Assembly: GCA_038503075.1 (NCBI GenBank)
Contig: JBCAML010000018.1
Coordinates: 806,001 to 870,000, forward strand
Source: Gyromitra esculenta
Taxonomy: Eukaryota; Ascomycota; Pezizomycetes; Pezizales; Discinaceae
Length of the DNA: 64,000 nt
Reading direction: 5' to 3'
Below, one piece after another: positions 25,261 through 37,911 of this stretch; position 1 is the stretch's first letter; each line of letters opens with the position of its first letter. The notes below the pieces were generated by a model. It saw only the letters and a list, made by a program, of their open reading frames with translations. It was not told where the DNA came from and searched no databases. Both the position numbers and the translations under genes were made by a program.

Positions 25261-26910
25261 CTACCGGCGCGACCAACAATCGGATGGTCCTATTCAATAG
25301 TATGTTTAGTACTAGTACCACTACTCTCGATAGCGGCGGTGGAGATACATTTCAAGATACATTACCGGAAAGTGGGATGTTTTTGGACCGTGTTGTCAGA
25401 AAGTGCAGGAATAAGTCAGGATGACTACAGTGTTGACTTTGAGAACTCTGCAGCACTACCGATTTACTCCCGCATCCATGGGAATGGTGTATGAATATGG
25501 TACCAATTCCACACCCTCGCTGGTACCACACTACTATGGGAGGTAAGTATCGTCCATCTAAAAGTATGCCCCTACTTGGAAACGAGGTTTTAGGTATTTG
25601 AAAGGTTGTTTTGAGTGGCGCCTACGCTAAGGACTTATAAAAAACGACGATCTGGCCGATAAATTTAGAGTGGGAAGTTATCGATAAAGGCTATAGTTAT
25701 AGTATTAAGGTTAGATTAGTTAAGGCCCATCTTATCGGTGCCTTGCGGCTAAATTCTAGCGTATTCGTGTTGACAGTTTACCGAGCGCCGGGCCTTAAGT
25801 ATTTTAGCACTTATTCTGGAATCTTGCTATCTTTGGCAAGGAATATACGAGAATGATGAGAATATTATCGCATGCTGATGGAATTCGCTGTTGATTCTGC
25901 AAACCAGAGATTGATCCTGCAAACACACATGCAAATATCGCCTGAAGAGATTAACATGAGCCGATGCGCTGGTCGGTGCTAGCTTAAGAAGAAAGAAAAA
26001 AAATTCAACTCGTACCGTGGGAAAACTGTTGGGGGAGAAAGAATAAGTTCCAAGAATCGAACGACCGTCGGAAGTTCAATAGCTCATACCATCCGAAAGC
26101 TGATTACTTTTTTTCCTCCCCTTGCCTGAAGTTCATAGCAGCCTTTTATCAGGCAGTGGGCTCAGACTCATGATGGGGACTACCTGCTAGCCGTGTACAA
26201 TTGTTACAACACGAGGGAACATGTATGCAACGGTCCGACTCTCAGGCAGCTGGAAGATCTCAGACCCGACCCGTCTTTCGCCACTCTGCCACTCTGTCGG
26301 CCACATCATGGCACGGTGTTCTCTTGTGTTGACTAACCGCAAGTATCAATTGGCGACGGTGGTCGAACGCGCGGTCCTCAACAACCGAGAGGACCAAACA
26401 GCGGAGCAGGGTGCCTGCAGCGGTCGACAAGGGACAGGCGTTGGGGAGATGTTTTTCCCTGAACGCTGTGCAACGCGGAATCTGGGCTTGGGGCTGGGGG
26501 TGTCGTTTTGTTGAGTGGGTCCGGAGAGGTTGTTGGGACAGCCGCTAACTGTAGTTGGGATAGGGGCTGCCATATGCGGCTCTCTCCTGGCGGTCTGATG
26601 GGCGAAATTTGATATGGTTTTTGGGGGCAACGGCTGTTTGAGAGATCCAATGCGGACGAGCTTCTCTTGGCGGGAATCAGTTGTGGCTTTCTGAAGCCCA
26701 GTGAAAATCCGGACTGACGCCCCTTTAAGTCTTTAAGTACAGAATGTTCCCTCGCTGAGCTTCTATTCTTTTCCTTCCTGGAACAGCTTCTCCAACGGGA
26801 GTTCACGGTGACAGCAGCTTCCTATCCATCTATCTCCATCTCCACCTCGCCATCTCATCCATCACTGAAGTCTGTCTGTCTCCTCCAGTCAGCTAGAACT
26901 TCTTGTCCTG

Positions 26911-28434
26911 ATGGCTGCTCCTACTGTGTCTCCCTCCGGGGCCACAGCAAATCAAAAGACCAAACGGCCTGTCTCTAACAAGCCGCATATCACCGATCAG
27001 GTATTTATTTCTGCTCTGTTGCTATTGTCTTGTATTTTATCTCGAAATCACTTCTAACTGTCTGGTAAATAGCCTATCACTATGTCCAATTGGTGGCAGC
27101 ACTTGCATAAGCTCAACATTACACTCATTATTATTGTTCCAATGCTTGGTATCTGGGCTTCATTTTACACTCCTTTGCACACCAAGACTCTCATCTGGTC
27201 GATTACCTATTACTACTGGACTGGCCTCGGTATCACCGCTGGATACCATCGTCTTTGGGCTCACTCCTCGTATTCCGCTACTCTCCCACTTAAACTCTTC
27301 CTTGCCGCTGTTGGAGGTGGTGCTGTAGAAGGATCTATTCGTTGGTGGTCGCGAGACCACAGGGCTCATCATCGTTATACCGATACCGATAAAGATCCGT
27401 ACAGTGTTCGTAAGGGTCTTATGTACTCTCATTTGGGATGGATGGTCATGCAACAAAACCCTAAGCGCATTGGACGAACTGATATTTCTGACTTGAACGA
27501 GGATCCCGTTGTTGTTTGGCAGCACAAGCATTACCTCTGGGTTGTTGTATTCATGGGATTGATCTTTCCAACCCTTGTTGCTGGTCTTGGCTGGAATGAC
27601 TGGATTGGTGGATTTGTCTACGCCGGTATCCTCCGTATCTTCTTCGTCCAACAGGCTACCTTCTGTGTCAATTCTTTGGCCCATTGGCTCGGTGAACAGC
27701 CATTCGACGACCGTAACTCTCCGAGAGATCACGTCATCACTGCCCTCGTCACCCTCGGTGAGGGATACCACAATTTCCATCACGAGTTCCCTAGCGATTA
27801 CCGCAATGCTATCAAGTGGCATCAGTGTAAGCTATATCCACAGCACGACAACTATATATGAACTATCTACTAACATGTACTAGACGATCCTACCAAATGG
27901 TGCATCTGGACCTGGAAGCAGCTTGGTCTCGCTTACGATCTCAAACAGTTCCGTCAGAATGAAATTGAAAAGGGCAGGCTTCAACAGCAACAGAAGAAAC
28001 TTGACCAAAAGCGTGCCGTTCTCGATTGGGGAGTTCCTCTTGAGCAACTCCCTGTTATGGAATTTGAAGAATACCAGGAACAAGCTAAGAACGGCCGTGC
28101 TCTTGTCCTCGTCGCTGGCGTTGTTCACGATGTGACCTCTTTTCTCAACGACCACCCCGGTGGAAAAGCTATGATCAACTCTGGAATTGGCAAAGACGCT
28201 ACTGCTATTTTCAACGGCGGTGTATACAATCACTCCAACGCTGCTCACAACCTTCTATCAAATTTCCGTGTCGCTGTAATTCGTGGTGGATGTGAGGTCG
28301 AGATCTGGAAACAAGCACAAAAGGAGAATAAGGAAGTCAGAGCCGCCCTCGATTCAAACAACCAAAGAATCGTGCGCGCTGGCGACCAGGTAACCAGGAT
28401 CGCTGAACCGATCGCTGCTGCTCCTGCGTCCTAG
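26911..28434 (+). CDS. ole1: acyl-CoA delta-9 desaturase fused to cytochrome b5 (OLE1 type)
   Basis: Endoplasmic-reticulum stearoyl-CoA desaturase that puts the first double bond into palmitoyl- and stearoyl-CoA. Exons 26911-27000, 27073-27826 and 27884-28434 encode 464 residues. The desaturase part has the three histidine boxes of the family: HRLWAH (residues 89-94), HRAHH (126-130) and HNFHH (263-267), plus NSLAHWLG between boxes two and three, and hydrophobic membrane segments. The C-terminal domain is a cytochrome b5 with the haem-binding HPGG (His372) and a second histidine cluster in NHSNAAHN (398-403). The fusion supplies the electron donor in the same chain, as in yeast Ole1. The first exon (30 residues) starts at the first ATG after a pyrimidine-rich leader. 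Complete and intact. Confidence 0.95.
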
Positions 28435-31400
28435 ATTCCTTGGACGATTTTCTTCGTGTATTTCATAATATGGTCTTTTGCATGGCGGCGTGGTGGTTTT
28501 GTAATATGAAGGCGGAATGACTGCGACAAAATGGGCTTTGGTCACGAACAACAAAGCTGCAATGACAAGTTGGGCGGTTTCCATAAAATTTCTTGGGTTG
28601 GGGGGGTTTTTTTGCCCTCTTTTCATTTGTCGTTTGAGGTATAGGGTCTCTGAATGGCGTCAGCATTATATAGTTTGCTTTTATGGTCTTTTTTCTTTCC
28701 CTCTCTCATCTGTGTTATCGAGACGGGTTGCGGTGCGATGTGTTTGTGTCCGGCATTAAAATGGCTGTATACTTTAGCACTGTATAAAAATATTTTTTAG
28801 ATAATTATGGCTCTGGATAAAAATGGATGGTTTTTTTTCTCTCGCTTTAATTCTCATTTCGAAGTCTTCGGCATTTTTCCGTGAACGACTCTAGTAGAAC
28901 GATTATGCTTGGTATCGAGAAAGAGGAACCCTTCAAGGTTGCATATGCCGAGAAACGCTCTGGTTCCCCAACAAAAATAGTCTCAAAAGTTGCTGCGTAC
29001 ATCAACATCCACACCACTCGCTTCTGCCTCACGACTACACGCATGTGGCGCCGCTTGTAACTTCAATTAATGACGGTTGTAGTCTGGTGAGTCTTCTACA
29101 ATACGCAACATACTGCTGACCACGGTCAACCGGAAGGTACATACCTTCTTTTTACCTCGGAGCTTCGGGGAGAAAAAAAATCGAATTATTATGCAACCCA
29201 CTAGATCCCACCAAGACTGATAAGAGTCGTGTAGACCTCGAGTGAACGGAACTCGTTCGAGAAATATACTAGCATGATGCATCCAATTGTGACCCACTAG
29301 AGGATATAGCTTCTTTTTCCCGAAAGGCGCTCACCTTTAAGGAGGTAGGGTTTTCTTATATGCATTCTACGCATACGGAAGGTCCCTAGCTACAGTTAAG
29401 CCAAGTATCTATACTTACTCTAGATAGTCATCCGATCCTGCGGAAAAAAGGAAAGGATAGAAAAACTTTAACCCCGAATTTCGGAAGGGGGTGAGGTAGC
29501 TGCAGGGTACGTGTTATCTTGATGTAGATGATGGTGTAATAAGCTTAATTAGAGTACATGTAGAGAAGCACTCCAACCTTGAGCTAACAACTAGCGTGTA
29601 ATTCAATGATACTTATAATCAAGGCAATGAGCAAAGATAGAGCGAAGCTAGCAGAAAATAAAGGAGGAAAAAAGTGGCCTATCGAGTAATACGATGGCGA
29701 TATCTACTCAGGATGTTTCTGGTTGGATAGGTATGTGTACATGTACTCGTATTCTCATGACGTTTTTAGAGCGGGCTACCTCTGCATCCCATATAAAATA
29801 AGTAGGTTCAGGGCAGTTTGTATGGTATGCGGACCTGGCCCATTTTAAAAACGTCATGAGAATACGAGTAGTTATGGGAGAATAAGGGCCTTCCTATCTA
29901 TAGCCCTACCAACTCGCGAATCGTCTTGGGTCCGGTTTCTAGAACAGGTCGGGTTAGCGCTTGAGTGATTCGTCATGATTCGGCTTTAGAAGGACCTCCG
30001 GAAACTACAGACCACACGCTATCAAATATGAATGATTCTACTCCGTGCTTCCTTTCAGCATTAATTTAAAGATAATTTTCTGTCCCAGCTGCGTGTAGCT
30101 ATAGAAGAGTAAGAATACAAATTATAAGCGTGGTTGTATTTACTCGGATCATGTAGCAGTGTTTTAGTACATGTGGGTTACAAGTGTGACAACACACATC
30201 TAGGCAGACGGGATTTTTAGTTTGGGGTCTTAGGGTTAGGTCCGAACACATCGTGTATTATAAGCCGACCACAAGAAATCACTCGTGAGCTCACCAGATG
30301 TCCCTGTTGGGCACAGGCTTCATAATACGTCTTCCTATCTTATAGCCTTTTGAATATTCTGCAGATGTTCGGAGTATGCAGGGACCGTTTCGAGCGCCGG
30401 TCAAGTATACGACAAGCTCTCATTATTGGTTAGATCACTATATATAGAGGGAAGACTCTCGCTAAAGGTTAATTAAACAAGTAAGCTACCAAGAGATGTT
30501 GGTATAGGTTGTCTTTAGCGGCCTCTATTGCAATTGGATATATAAGACATAATCTGATATATACCTATATAGGCCGTTCTTGGTCTTCATTTGCTGGGTG
30601 TGAATGTGGGGTATGCAGGGCTCCCCTTCGGGCCGGAATGGGGGACCGGCGAGGAGACTTACGGGCGAAACGGTATATATATCACGCTATAACTTTTGTT
30701 GCATGTGGCATTCTTGTACCTAGATAAAACAATGGAACAATGATTTAAAAATAAGAATAAAAATAAATAAGTGCTGTATATATGGAAGGCTCTTGTACCC
30801 TTATCCCGTTTTGGTCCCCTTTCTCTTACCCGCTGCATTAAGCACTATTTGATATCTCTTCGTTTTCGATGGCGCCAAACTATCCTTATTCACGTGGCAT
30901 CTAATATCACTAACATCGCAGATGTATAGTAAGACTACATGTATCAGTTATTTCTAACGCCTTCATATCAACCCTTCAACGCCAATATTGTCTACCGACC
31001 ATTTCTTTGTAACTCTACGCCTCTAGTCGTCTTATTTAATGTATAAGAACTAATTTTAACCCTCATGTACCGCCGCATCCAAGGTCTACCGGCCTCATTA
31101 ACCGGATCTCTCATCCCTAGCGGCTGTCTATCGACTCCACCACATGATCCTCAGTGTTGCTCGTACTAACAGCCTTCTGGGCTTGATATAAGGTCGTTCA
31201 CTGCTACTGCCATCGTTGTCACCACGGTTAATCTATAATTTACGCTACTGTCGATCTCAAGAGATCTTATTAAAAAACGAAACGCAGGTCACCTCAGGGG
31301 TGGGGGTGAGCCGAATATTACAAACGGGGCATATGAGGAGCGCTCGGTTTGGGGCCGAATTACGAAGAAAATTCCAAAACAAATTTGAAAACCCGACTAA

Positions 31401-34400
31401 GCTCTCAAATCCCCTAAATATATTTGGTGTATGTGCGTGCATGCGTGCAGTTTCACGTCGTTTCACGTATTGGTTTATGAGCCACAGTGAGATTTTTAGC
31501 GTGAAAATACGGTATCTAATTAGCTAAAGGTATACGCGATATAGTGTAGATGGGATATAGGTAGTATGAGTAGAGAAAATACAGGTATTGAACCCATAAA
31601 GCCGCTAGTGTGCTGAACTGAAGAATCCTTCTAGTATTTTGCTGGTATATTACCACTAGAGCGTGCATATATGTATGTAGAAATAGCGCAAGGCACTAGC
31701 TTCTGTACCGATGGACTTTGTAAACCATGCAAACCATTCATACCCTGCAAGAAACCACTATACGCAGGTTGATTCGCCGTAACGTCTTTGACTGGGTAGC
31801 TGCCCGTGACTGGGAAACTAGTCGGCTGCGTGACAACGTGAACCTCTACAGGCCCTGTGAAAATAATTAGCCTGAATAAAAATAACTACATCATCGCTTG
31901 TCTATCTACCTTTTTGAGCCCTTTCCCAGGGTCTGTTAACCCTTTTGCGGCTTGTGAGAAGTGTAGAGTCCCCAAGTGGCGCATCAAAATCATCTACCTC
32001 GAGCTCCACTACCCTCCTCCACTCCACCTCCCCCTCCAGAGCAGCCACATTTTCAGGCACAATACTATATACAATAATACCATAAGATATGGTAACAGTT
32101 TTTTTTTAACCCTGCCCCCACCTTTAAGTGCTGGGGGACCCCGTAACTCTTCCAATTTTTTATTTTCTTCCTTAATTATAGCTATCTAGGCCGCTTTGTC
32201 AGCATTGGCACGCCCTCTGGCCTCTCTACCCTATAGCCCTTTCAACAGCGATTACCCTGGCTTTGGTGAGCTGCCCTCTACTACGAAGATTAGCATGGAC
32301 GTTTTCACTTGTATCAGCAAAAAGGTTAGATTTCCACCCAGTGGTATTTTTTAAAAATAATTTCTGGTTTTAGAGAAATGTGATATTCTATTTTTGTAAT
32401 TACAACACAAACAAAGCTATTTCCGATATAAATGACCTCTACTTTTACATATCAAAGTTCAGTTATTTCTCATATTCCACAAAAAGGTCAATTCAAAAGA
32501 CCCCCTATAAAGCCATATAAGCCGGGCTATAGGAGGTTCTTTGGGCCGGGCAACCCCATAGTCGCTAAAGCTTCTAGCCGAACCGGTATCCCGCCGGAGG
32601 ACGTGTACCTAGGAAGCCTATAAATCTGGTACGATCATTCAAGAAACGAATGCGAGTGATAATTCATGATGAAAATGCACTTCCGTGACCCACCCCACGG
32701 GACAATCCACCCAAAAAAGACAAGACAGAAATAGCCCAGTTGCACAAAATGGCCAATAAGCGCGTAAATATGGTACCTACATCAAGCACATCATACGCCG
32801 GGCGGTCCCGATCGCTAAATAATAACGTTTGAAATGTCGTACACCCCTCTGCCCCGCCCCCGGGGGAGTTGTATGCATTTGCAACTACTACGTGACTTAT
32901 ACTTACCGATCCGTCCAAGTTTTTGGGGTGTATCGCCTGGTATTTGTGGAGGGGGATATTTGCGAAGATTGTATGTACATTGTGTGTTTCTATCTGATTA
33001 TCACCGAAGATAATCGATCATGGATAGTTCATAATCGCCATTCCCTGATGGAAATGATAAAATGATAAAATGATAGTCTTGCCGGTACGATCGAAACAAT
33101 TCACGTCCATCGGAAAACTCATACTCCTGCTGCAGACTCGGATGAATTGGCATATTAAATTCCCCTCGAAGGGGAGGAAGTGGCTGCCTCAGATGTAGTA
33201 AATCATAATAGTTGAATATTTGATGATGGTTTAGTGGTGGATATGCTACGATCATATGGAAAAACAGGAAACTCAAATTTTTTTTTTAGCAGTCACTCGG
33301 AAAGCCACCGGCTCATACGTGATTACTTCACAACATTCCCCTTACTTCCCATCTATCTGTGCTATGTGCTCTACACGGCTGCAGGTACCTATCTACTAAT
33401 ATCCTCCTCCAACTTGACACCGCAAAATCGACTCACAGCTTAGATTCGTTTCATGATCGATGACGATGCGGGTAGGGTGGCTGAGGTTTGATAACACACG
33501 ATCGTCGATTCCACAAGGCAAAACCCCCTATTCGAGTGTCTCTAGCCTATATGCAAGCAATGATAAACTGCGGGGCAGAGAGAGTTCGTACAACCTCGTA
33601 CAACCGGCTATCCGAAGTTTGTTTGTGTACCGGCGACGATAATTGGATTCAGAGGTATTTTCCGAAGTGGGGACTGAACCATGGAAAAATTCCGGGTATC
33701 GCCCTCCCACTAAAGGAATAAACCGGGGATGGAAGTTTTTTTGCACCCCTAGGTAAGAAACCAAAAATATTCACATTTAGCTTCGACACATACCAAAACT
33801 CTCCTCTACTGATGTATTCAATATTCACATCTAGGCCACCAATAGCAAATGCGACACCCATGACCACCCCACCTCCTCTTAGTAGAAACCATAAAGAACA
33901 CCAATATCTCCATACCACACGCGCCGCTATGCTTTCCGCACCGAGAAAGAAAAAAAATCAATCAACTCCTGAATCCTAGCTCCTTTCGAACGCAACATCC
34001 TTCATCTACCAACTGGTTTTCTCCATTCTCCATCAACCTGTCGTGCTAGATTGTTGTCAAGGCATAATGGGATCCGCCAATCAGTCGGTTCACCATTGCC
34101 AAAATGCCATATCGGTATCCAAAGGGGTGCTAAAATGTGATTTCCAAATCCAAACAATGACCCCAAACCATGCTTTTTGTTCCGCCCAGTACCTAAAAAT
34201 CCAGAAAACCGAAAACCGAAAAACAAAACAAAACAAAAATACCAATGTAACAACGCTTGAAAGGAAAAAAAGGAAAAAAAACAAACACTTAAAAACAAAA
34301 GGAGGAAGAAAAGCCGTCATATAAACAACCCACAAACCAGACGGGAAAAAAAACCGTGGCGAGAAAAGACCCAAGAAAAAGACAATCTCCCTAGAGGAAA

Positions 34401-34751
34401 ATAGCCAACGAATACTAGCACAGGCCTATTCCGTGTGGCTGTATGAGAGTTTAGAGATAAGAACTCTTCTCAAATACGAAGGGTGACCAGATGAAGGAAT
34501 TTTCAAGAGATATTTTTGTAAGAATGTAGTGTATGTTTATGAGTAATGATGACGAGAGAGAGAGAGAACCACCAGGGAACTAGATAACCTTAAATCGACA
34601 GTCGATCTAACGATAAACGATCAGAAGACCTTTGCCTCCGTCTATGACGTAAATTAGCATATCCGTGATATCTGCGAAAACAAAAACCTCCTACCCACAG
34701 ACATGGGACGGTTGGGAGGGGGCGTTTTTAGAAAGGAATAAGTGGGATCTC
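28435..34751. other. 6-kb gene-free interval, A/T-rich
   Basis: No frame resembles a known protein. The first few hundred bases probably hold the desaturase 3' untranslated region. It contains a TA-flanked inverted-repeat element (29744-29870), an AAAATGAT repeat near 33052-33074, a GA repeat near 34554 and several copies of CTAGGTAC and TACATGTA. Frames at 31216-31527 and 32432-32623 have somewhat protein-like composition but no motif I know; they could be transposon remnants. Confidence 0.4.
29744..29870. mobile_element. MITE-like element with 23-bp perfect terminal inverted repeats, TA-flanked
   Basis: The ends are perfect reverse complements over 25 nt including the TA: TA-CTCGTATTCTCATGACG and continuing through GTTTTTA, with the mirror image at 29846-29870. 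Excluding the TA target site the element is 123 bp (29746-29868), with about 77 nt of non-repetitive interior and no coding capacity. Perfect ends suggest a fairly recent insertion. The end sequence differs from the hairpin at 22940 but shares the CTYG start and TA flanks. Confidence 0.65.
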
Positions 34752-35150
34752 CTACACTGGCTGTAACCGATAAAACCTCTCCTGCCCATCCGAGTTTCTC
34801 CCTCCAATCCACCATTTCTCCCCTGATGGGGGCTCCACAAAACCCTCCGTACTACTACTGCTACTCCTCCGTCTCCTCGAGCTCGTGAATGTTGGCTGCT
34901 GTTGCTGATTTGCATTATTGCTCGCGTGGGCAGCAGCAGCAGCCGCCGCCGCCGCAGTTGCGGTTGCACTTGTAGAAGCTGAGGCTGAGGTTGACGCAGC
35001 AGCGGATTGGGATTTTGAGCCGGTAGTTTTTGAGGAGGAAGGGGATGGTGTGTTGTTGTTATTGTTGTTGTTGTTTGAAGCCTTTGTAGCGGCGCTATGT
35101 GCACGGAATGCTACCAGCAGGTTCGCAAGGAAAGGTCTGTTGGTTGGCAT
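34752..35150 (-). CDS. small conserved-looking protein of unknown function
   Basis: A single-exon frame of 132 residues. The N terminus is amphipathic (MPTNRPFLANLLVAFRAHSAA). The middle is low-complexity: an Asn run encoded largely by AAC/AAT repeats, then Ser/Thr/Ala-rich and poly-Ala stretches and a Gln run. The C terminus is compositionally normal and looks selected: STEGFVEPPSGEKWWIGGRN followed by SDGQERFYRL. I recognise no named domain. It lies head to head with QCR10 across 1.6 kb. The normal C-terminal segment and the ATG at the edge of the repeat argue that it is real; the low-complexity core makes chance coding possible. Confidence 0.55.
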   Translation of the reverse strand: MPTNRPFLANLLVAFRAHSAATKASNNNNNNNNTPSPSSSKTTGSKSQSAAASTSASASTSATATAAAAAAAAAHASNNANQQQQPTFTSSRRRRSSSSSTEGFVEPPSGEKWWIGGRNSDGQERFYRLQPV

Positions 35151-36719
35151 GGCTGGTTCGTGTAGTTTTTCTTCTTTTCTTCTTCTTTATTTTTCCACCT
35201 TTCTTGCCCAGGCTGTGGATAGTGGTGATTATGTTAAGTGACTTTCGTCGGAGAGCTTTGCTATGTTTCTTTGAGGATGATGATAAGAGGGGGGCGTGGT
35301 TGGGTTGGTGGTCGATGGTGATAGGGTGCTGTGTTTGATTTGGATGAACCCCACGAAGGACAAGAACAGGTAGGAATCTTCTAGGGAGAGGGGAACTGGC
35401 ACGGATATGTATGAATGTACGAAAGTGTGCAAGTAGGTATAGTTGGTGGCTGCCTTGGAGTGGTGTGGAGTGGATGGAGTGGGGGAGTGGATGGAGTGGA
35501 GTGGAGGAGAGGAGGGGCGTTGATGTGTTAGCAGTTGCAGTTGACAGGGAGAGAAGGGGACGGAGTAGCGCGGCTGTTGTCCGGAAACTTTTGGGGTCCA
35601 GACGAAGATCGGGCGAAAACGGGTCACAGTTCAGTTCAGCCCAGCCCAGTGGCAGTATTTCAGAGTCCAGTCCAGAGTTCGGTTCAGTGTGGACGTGCAG
35701 CCGCGGTGGTTGTGATGGAGACTGGGAAGCCGAAGGGGAATAGCTCAGCACAGCTCAGCACAGCTCACTCACTCCCTCTCGAAACCGCAATCTCGAAACA
35801 ACTGGACACCTTTATCGCCTGATGGAAGACAGCGGAGATCGAGAAAAATCTTTAGATAAGTGCGGGGATCTTTATGGGGGCCGATTCCGGTACATGTACA
35901 GTACTCTACTCTATTCTACATTTACTAGCAGATGCAAGAGGCGGAGAAGCCGAAGATCAATCAAGTTTCTGGCTCCCTTCGCTGGCGCCCAGCTTGCGAC
36001 TCGGATCCAGCAGTGCTATTTTGATATACATATCTACAGACCTTGTCTATAGGGTTTGGGGGGTTTGGGGGTTTGTGTTTCCTACGCTCTCGTATTCCTG
36101 TTTTCAGCATCCCGGAGTGAAGCAGAGGCCACTCAGAAGCGGGCTGTCGGAATAACGATGGTACCAACAGCAAAGCAAAGCGATGCGGCTGCGTGCCAAC
36201 CAGCAGGGATGGAGCAGCCGGAAAACCGGCGGTCGTGCACAACGCAAAAGATGAGAATTCACGTTGCGGTGATTGGCTCCGCGTGCCGACCGTGTTGCTA
36301 GCGCCATCTGATAGCCAGTTGCGCCAGCCAAAGTGACAGGCCACAAGTGGCAGCCAGCGGCAGCAGCAGCGGGCGGTGGGAAGTCCGACAAAAAACAAAA
36401 CCCCCAAATGGCCAGGAAACAAAAGACATGTGGGAAGAAACATTTATTACATAAACACACGTCGAGGCGAAGAAGCAAATAGCCAGCCCGTGACTTGGCC
36501 CAGCGAGTCCCGGGCCGGGGCCGAGATGTTGGTTCCGGGGCTTTCTGTCGCGGTTTTCGCTCTTCCGTGGTTCGTTTTCGTGTGGGGCCGGCGTGGGGCG
36601 CTGTGATCCTTTCCACCCAGCAGACCAACACCCTCTCAACCTCACCACTCGACTCCAACCTCACCCTCAGCCAAAACACCATCTACACCACCCACCACCA
36701 CCCACCACCATCGACCACA
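35151..36719. promoter_or_regulatory. divergent intergenic region, small protein gene / QCR10
   Basis: Shared upstream region of two divergent genes. It contains GGAGTGGA-type repeats (about 35455-35505), CAG-T/C repeats (CAGTTCAGCCCAGCCCAG-like, about 35628-35690), a TACATGTA palindrome at 35891 and a C/A-rich leader (CCACCACCCACCACC) just before the QCR10 start. Long antisense open frames here reflect GC-biased composition. Confidence 0.4.
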
Positions 36720-37321
36720 ATGGTAGTTATATCCACACCCCCTCTCACCCTCCCCCCCGCATTATACCCTGCAGAAACAAAACACAAGCTTCCACTAACA
36801 CCCCTCTCACAGCCCCGCTATGTCTCTCCCTATGGCCCTAAGTAAGCACCCCCCCCACGCCTTACCACTGTCGCAACACAAATGCTCACAAACCACCAGA
36901 TTCAGGCCCCAACTGAACATCGTCGGCTACCCTCTTAAGAGCCTGCGATCCCTGTACATCTAACCCTCGCCGTGCTGCTGCCTTACCCTCTCCATTCTGA
37001 CGTGGCATATAGTGGATTTGCCGCTGGTGCATTCGGAGCCATCGCAGGCGGCACCGTCATCTTCCTGCTCGAGGGCGTTCCCCGCGTCCAGAACGACATC
37101 CTCAAGAAGCTCCCGTTGATTGGTAGCTACTGGACTGGTCGAGAGAAGCCTGCATCTGATAACGTATGTTCTTCTCTTCCTCTTCCTTTCTACTCTTGCA
37201 CGGGTATACAGTTGCTCCGTATACGTCGGCTTGTTAATTACGACCTGGTGCTATGCTACTTAGGCGTTCTAAAATTTACTGAGCTCCCTTTGTCCGCTGA
37301 CTGGTTTTGCAGCCTTTCTAA
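36720..37321 (+). CDS. QCR10: cytochrome bc1 complex subunit 10 (QCR10)
   Basis: Small single-span subunit of mitochondrial ubiquinol-cytochrome c reductase (complex III). Exons 36720-36841, 36900-36953, 37013-37163 and 37313-37321 join in frame to 111 residues. The conserved core reads PRYVSPYGPKF, then the membrane span GFAAGAFGAIAGGTVIFLLEG (residues 60 on), then VPRVQNDILKKLPLIGSYW and a C terminus DNPF. The last coding exon is only 9 nt (Pro-Phe-stop) after an intron of 149 nt with GTATGT donor and CTGAC branch point; it restores the DNPF ending common in filamentous fungi. The second acceptor could also be 13 nt later only with a frame change, so the given one is preferred. Not visible as one open frame, so easily missed. 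Confidence 0.85.
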
Positions 37322-37911
37322 ATGCCTTATTTGTCGCCGGGTCGATTTATTCTGTGTTCGTCTTTAGGTGTGTGGTTTGATACCAGGTAGATACCGGGTG
37401 GTTGCGGGATGGCTCTGGGGGTAGGGAAGGATAGCAAGGGCTAGATGATAAATATTCGTGTAGAAATCAAAAGTAGGATGTAGAGTTTTGAATTCAGAAG
37501 TGTGAGATCTTTCTTCCATCCTACCGTCGTCAAGGTTTGTCGGAGATTTCCTTCGAGGAAATGGCATTTTCTGCACTTTGGCATATTCGATCTATCTATG
37601 ATTGTTGATTTCTATGCCCATTATTGGATTCTGCTCCATTGATATTGACCGGTACACTGAGGTCTCACTGCATCCTCACATAATGTCCCGCGTCTGATAT
37701 CCTGCTGCATGATATTGCCCCACTGGTGCCCGCGGCGATTCCAGGGGGCTTGTAGGCGTTGCCGTCCACGACACTACCTGAGGAATCGATTATCTTATCC
37801 GGATATCCCACCACCATCCTATCCCATCCCAGCCCGCGCGCCGTTGTAGAAAAATAAAATAAAATAAAGCCAAAGCCACAGCCAAGATCCAACCCCAGCT
37901 CCAATATCCAA
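37322..37911. other. convergent 3' interval QCR10 / SNF8
   Basis: Short A/T-rich region between two genes whose 3' ends face each other; it should contain both 3' untranslated regions. An AAAATAAAATAAA stretch near 37854 lies close to the SNF8 stop and may act in its 3'-end formation (it reads T-rich on that strand). Confidence 0.4.

Larger units (their letters stand above)
19799..26910. other. 7-kb gene-free interval between permease and desaturase
   Basis: Shared upstream territory of two divergent genes. The part from about 20.6 to 26 kb is rich in A/T and stop codons and contains inverted-repeat elements (22940-23071, 24782-24898, 25011-25260) and a CTAGGG-type run at 24106. No transposase or reverse transcriptase motif was recognised. 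The stretch just before the desaturase (26800-26910) is pyrimidine-rich, as in many fungal promoters. Confidence 0.45.

Noticed and set aside
26041..26115. GAATCGAAC, the reverse of a tRNA T-loop box, on the - strand
   Set aside because: The bases on either side do not pair as a T-stem and no acceptor stem or A box is found at the right distance.
26378..26806. 142-codon open frame on the - strand upstream of the desaturase
   Set aside because: Pro/Ser-rich with no family resemblance; sits in the likely promoter.
27160..27822. 220-codon frame antisense to the desaturase
   Set aside because: A shadow of the strongly supported desaturase coding sequence on the opposite strand.
31216..31527. 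Protein-like 103-codon frame in the A/T-rich gap
   Set aside because: No match to a transposase or reverse transcriptase motif that I can recognise; kept only as a possible remnant.
35095..35751. 218-codon open frame on the - strand, overlapping the small protein gene
   Set aside because: Ser/Pro/His-rich translation of promoter simple repeats; overlaps the start of a better candidate in another frame.
36104..36682. 192-codon open frame on the - strand
   Set aside because: Lies in the QCR10 upstream region; Cys/Leu-rich with no motif; likely due to GC-biased composition.
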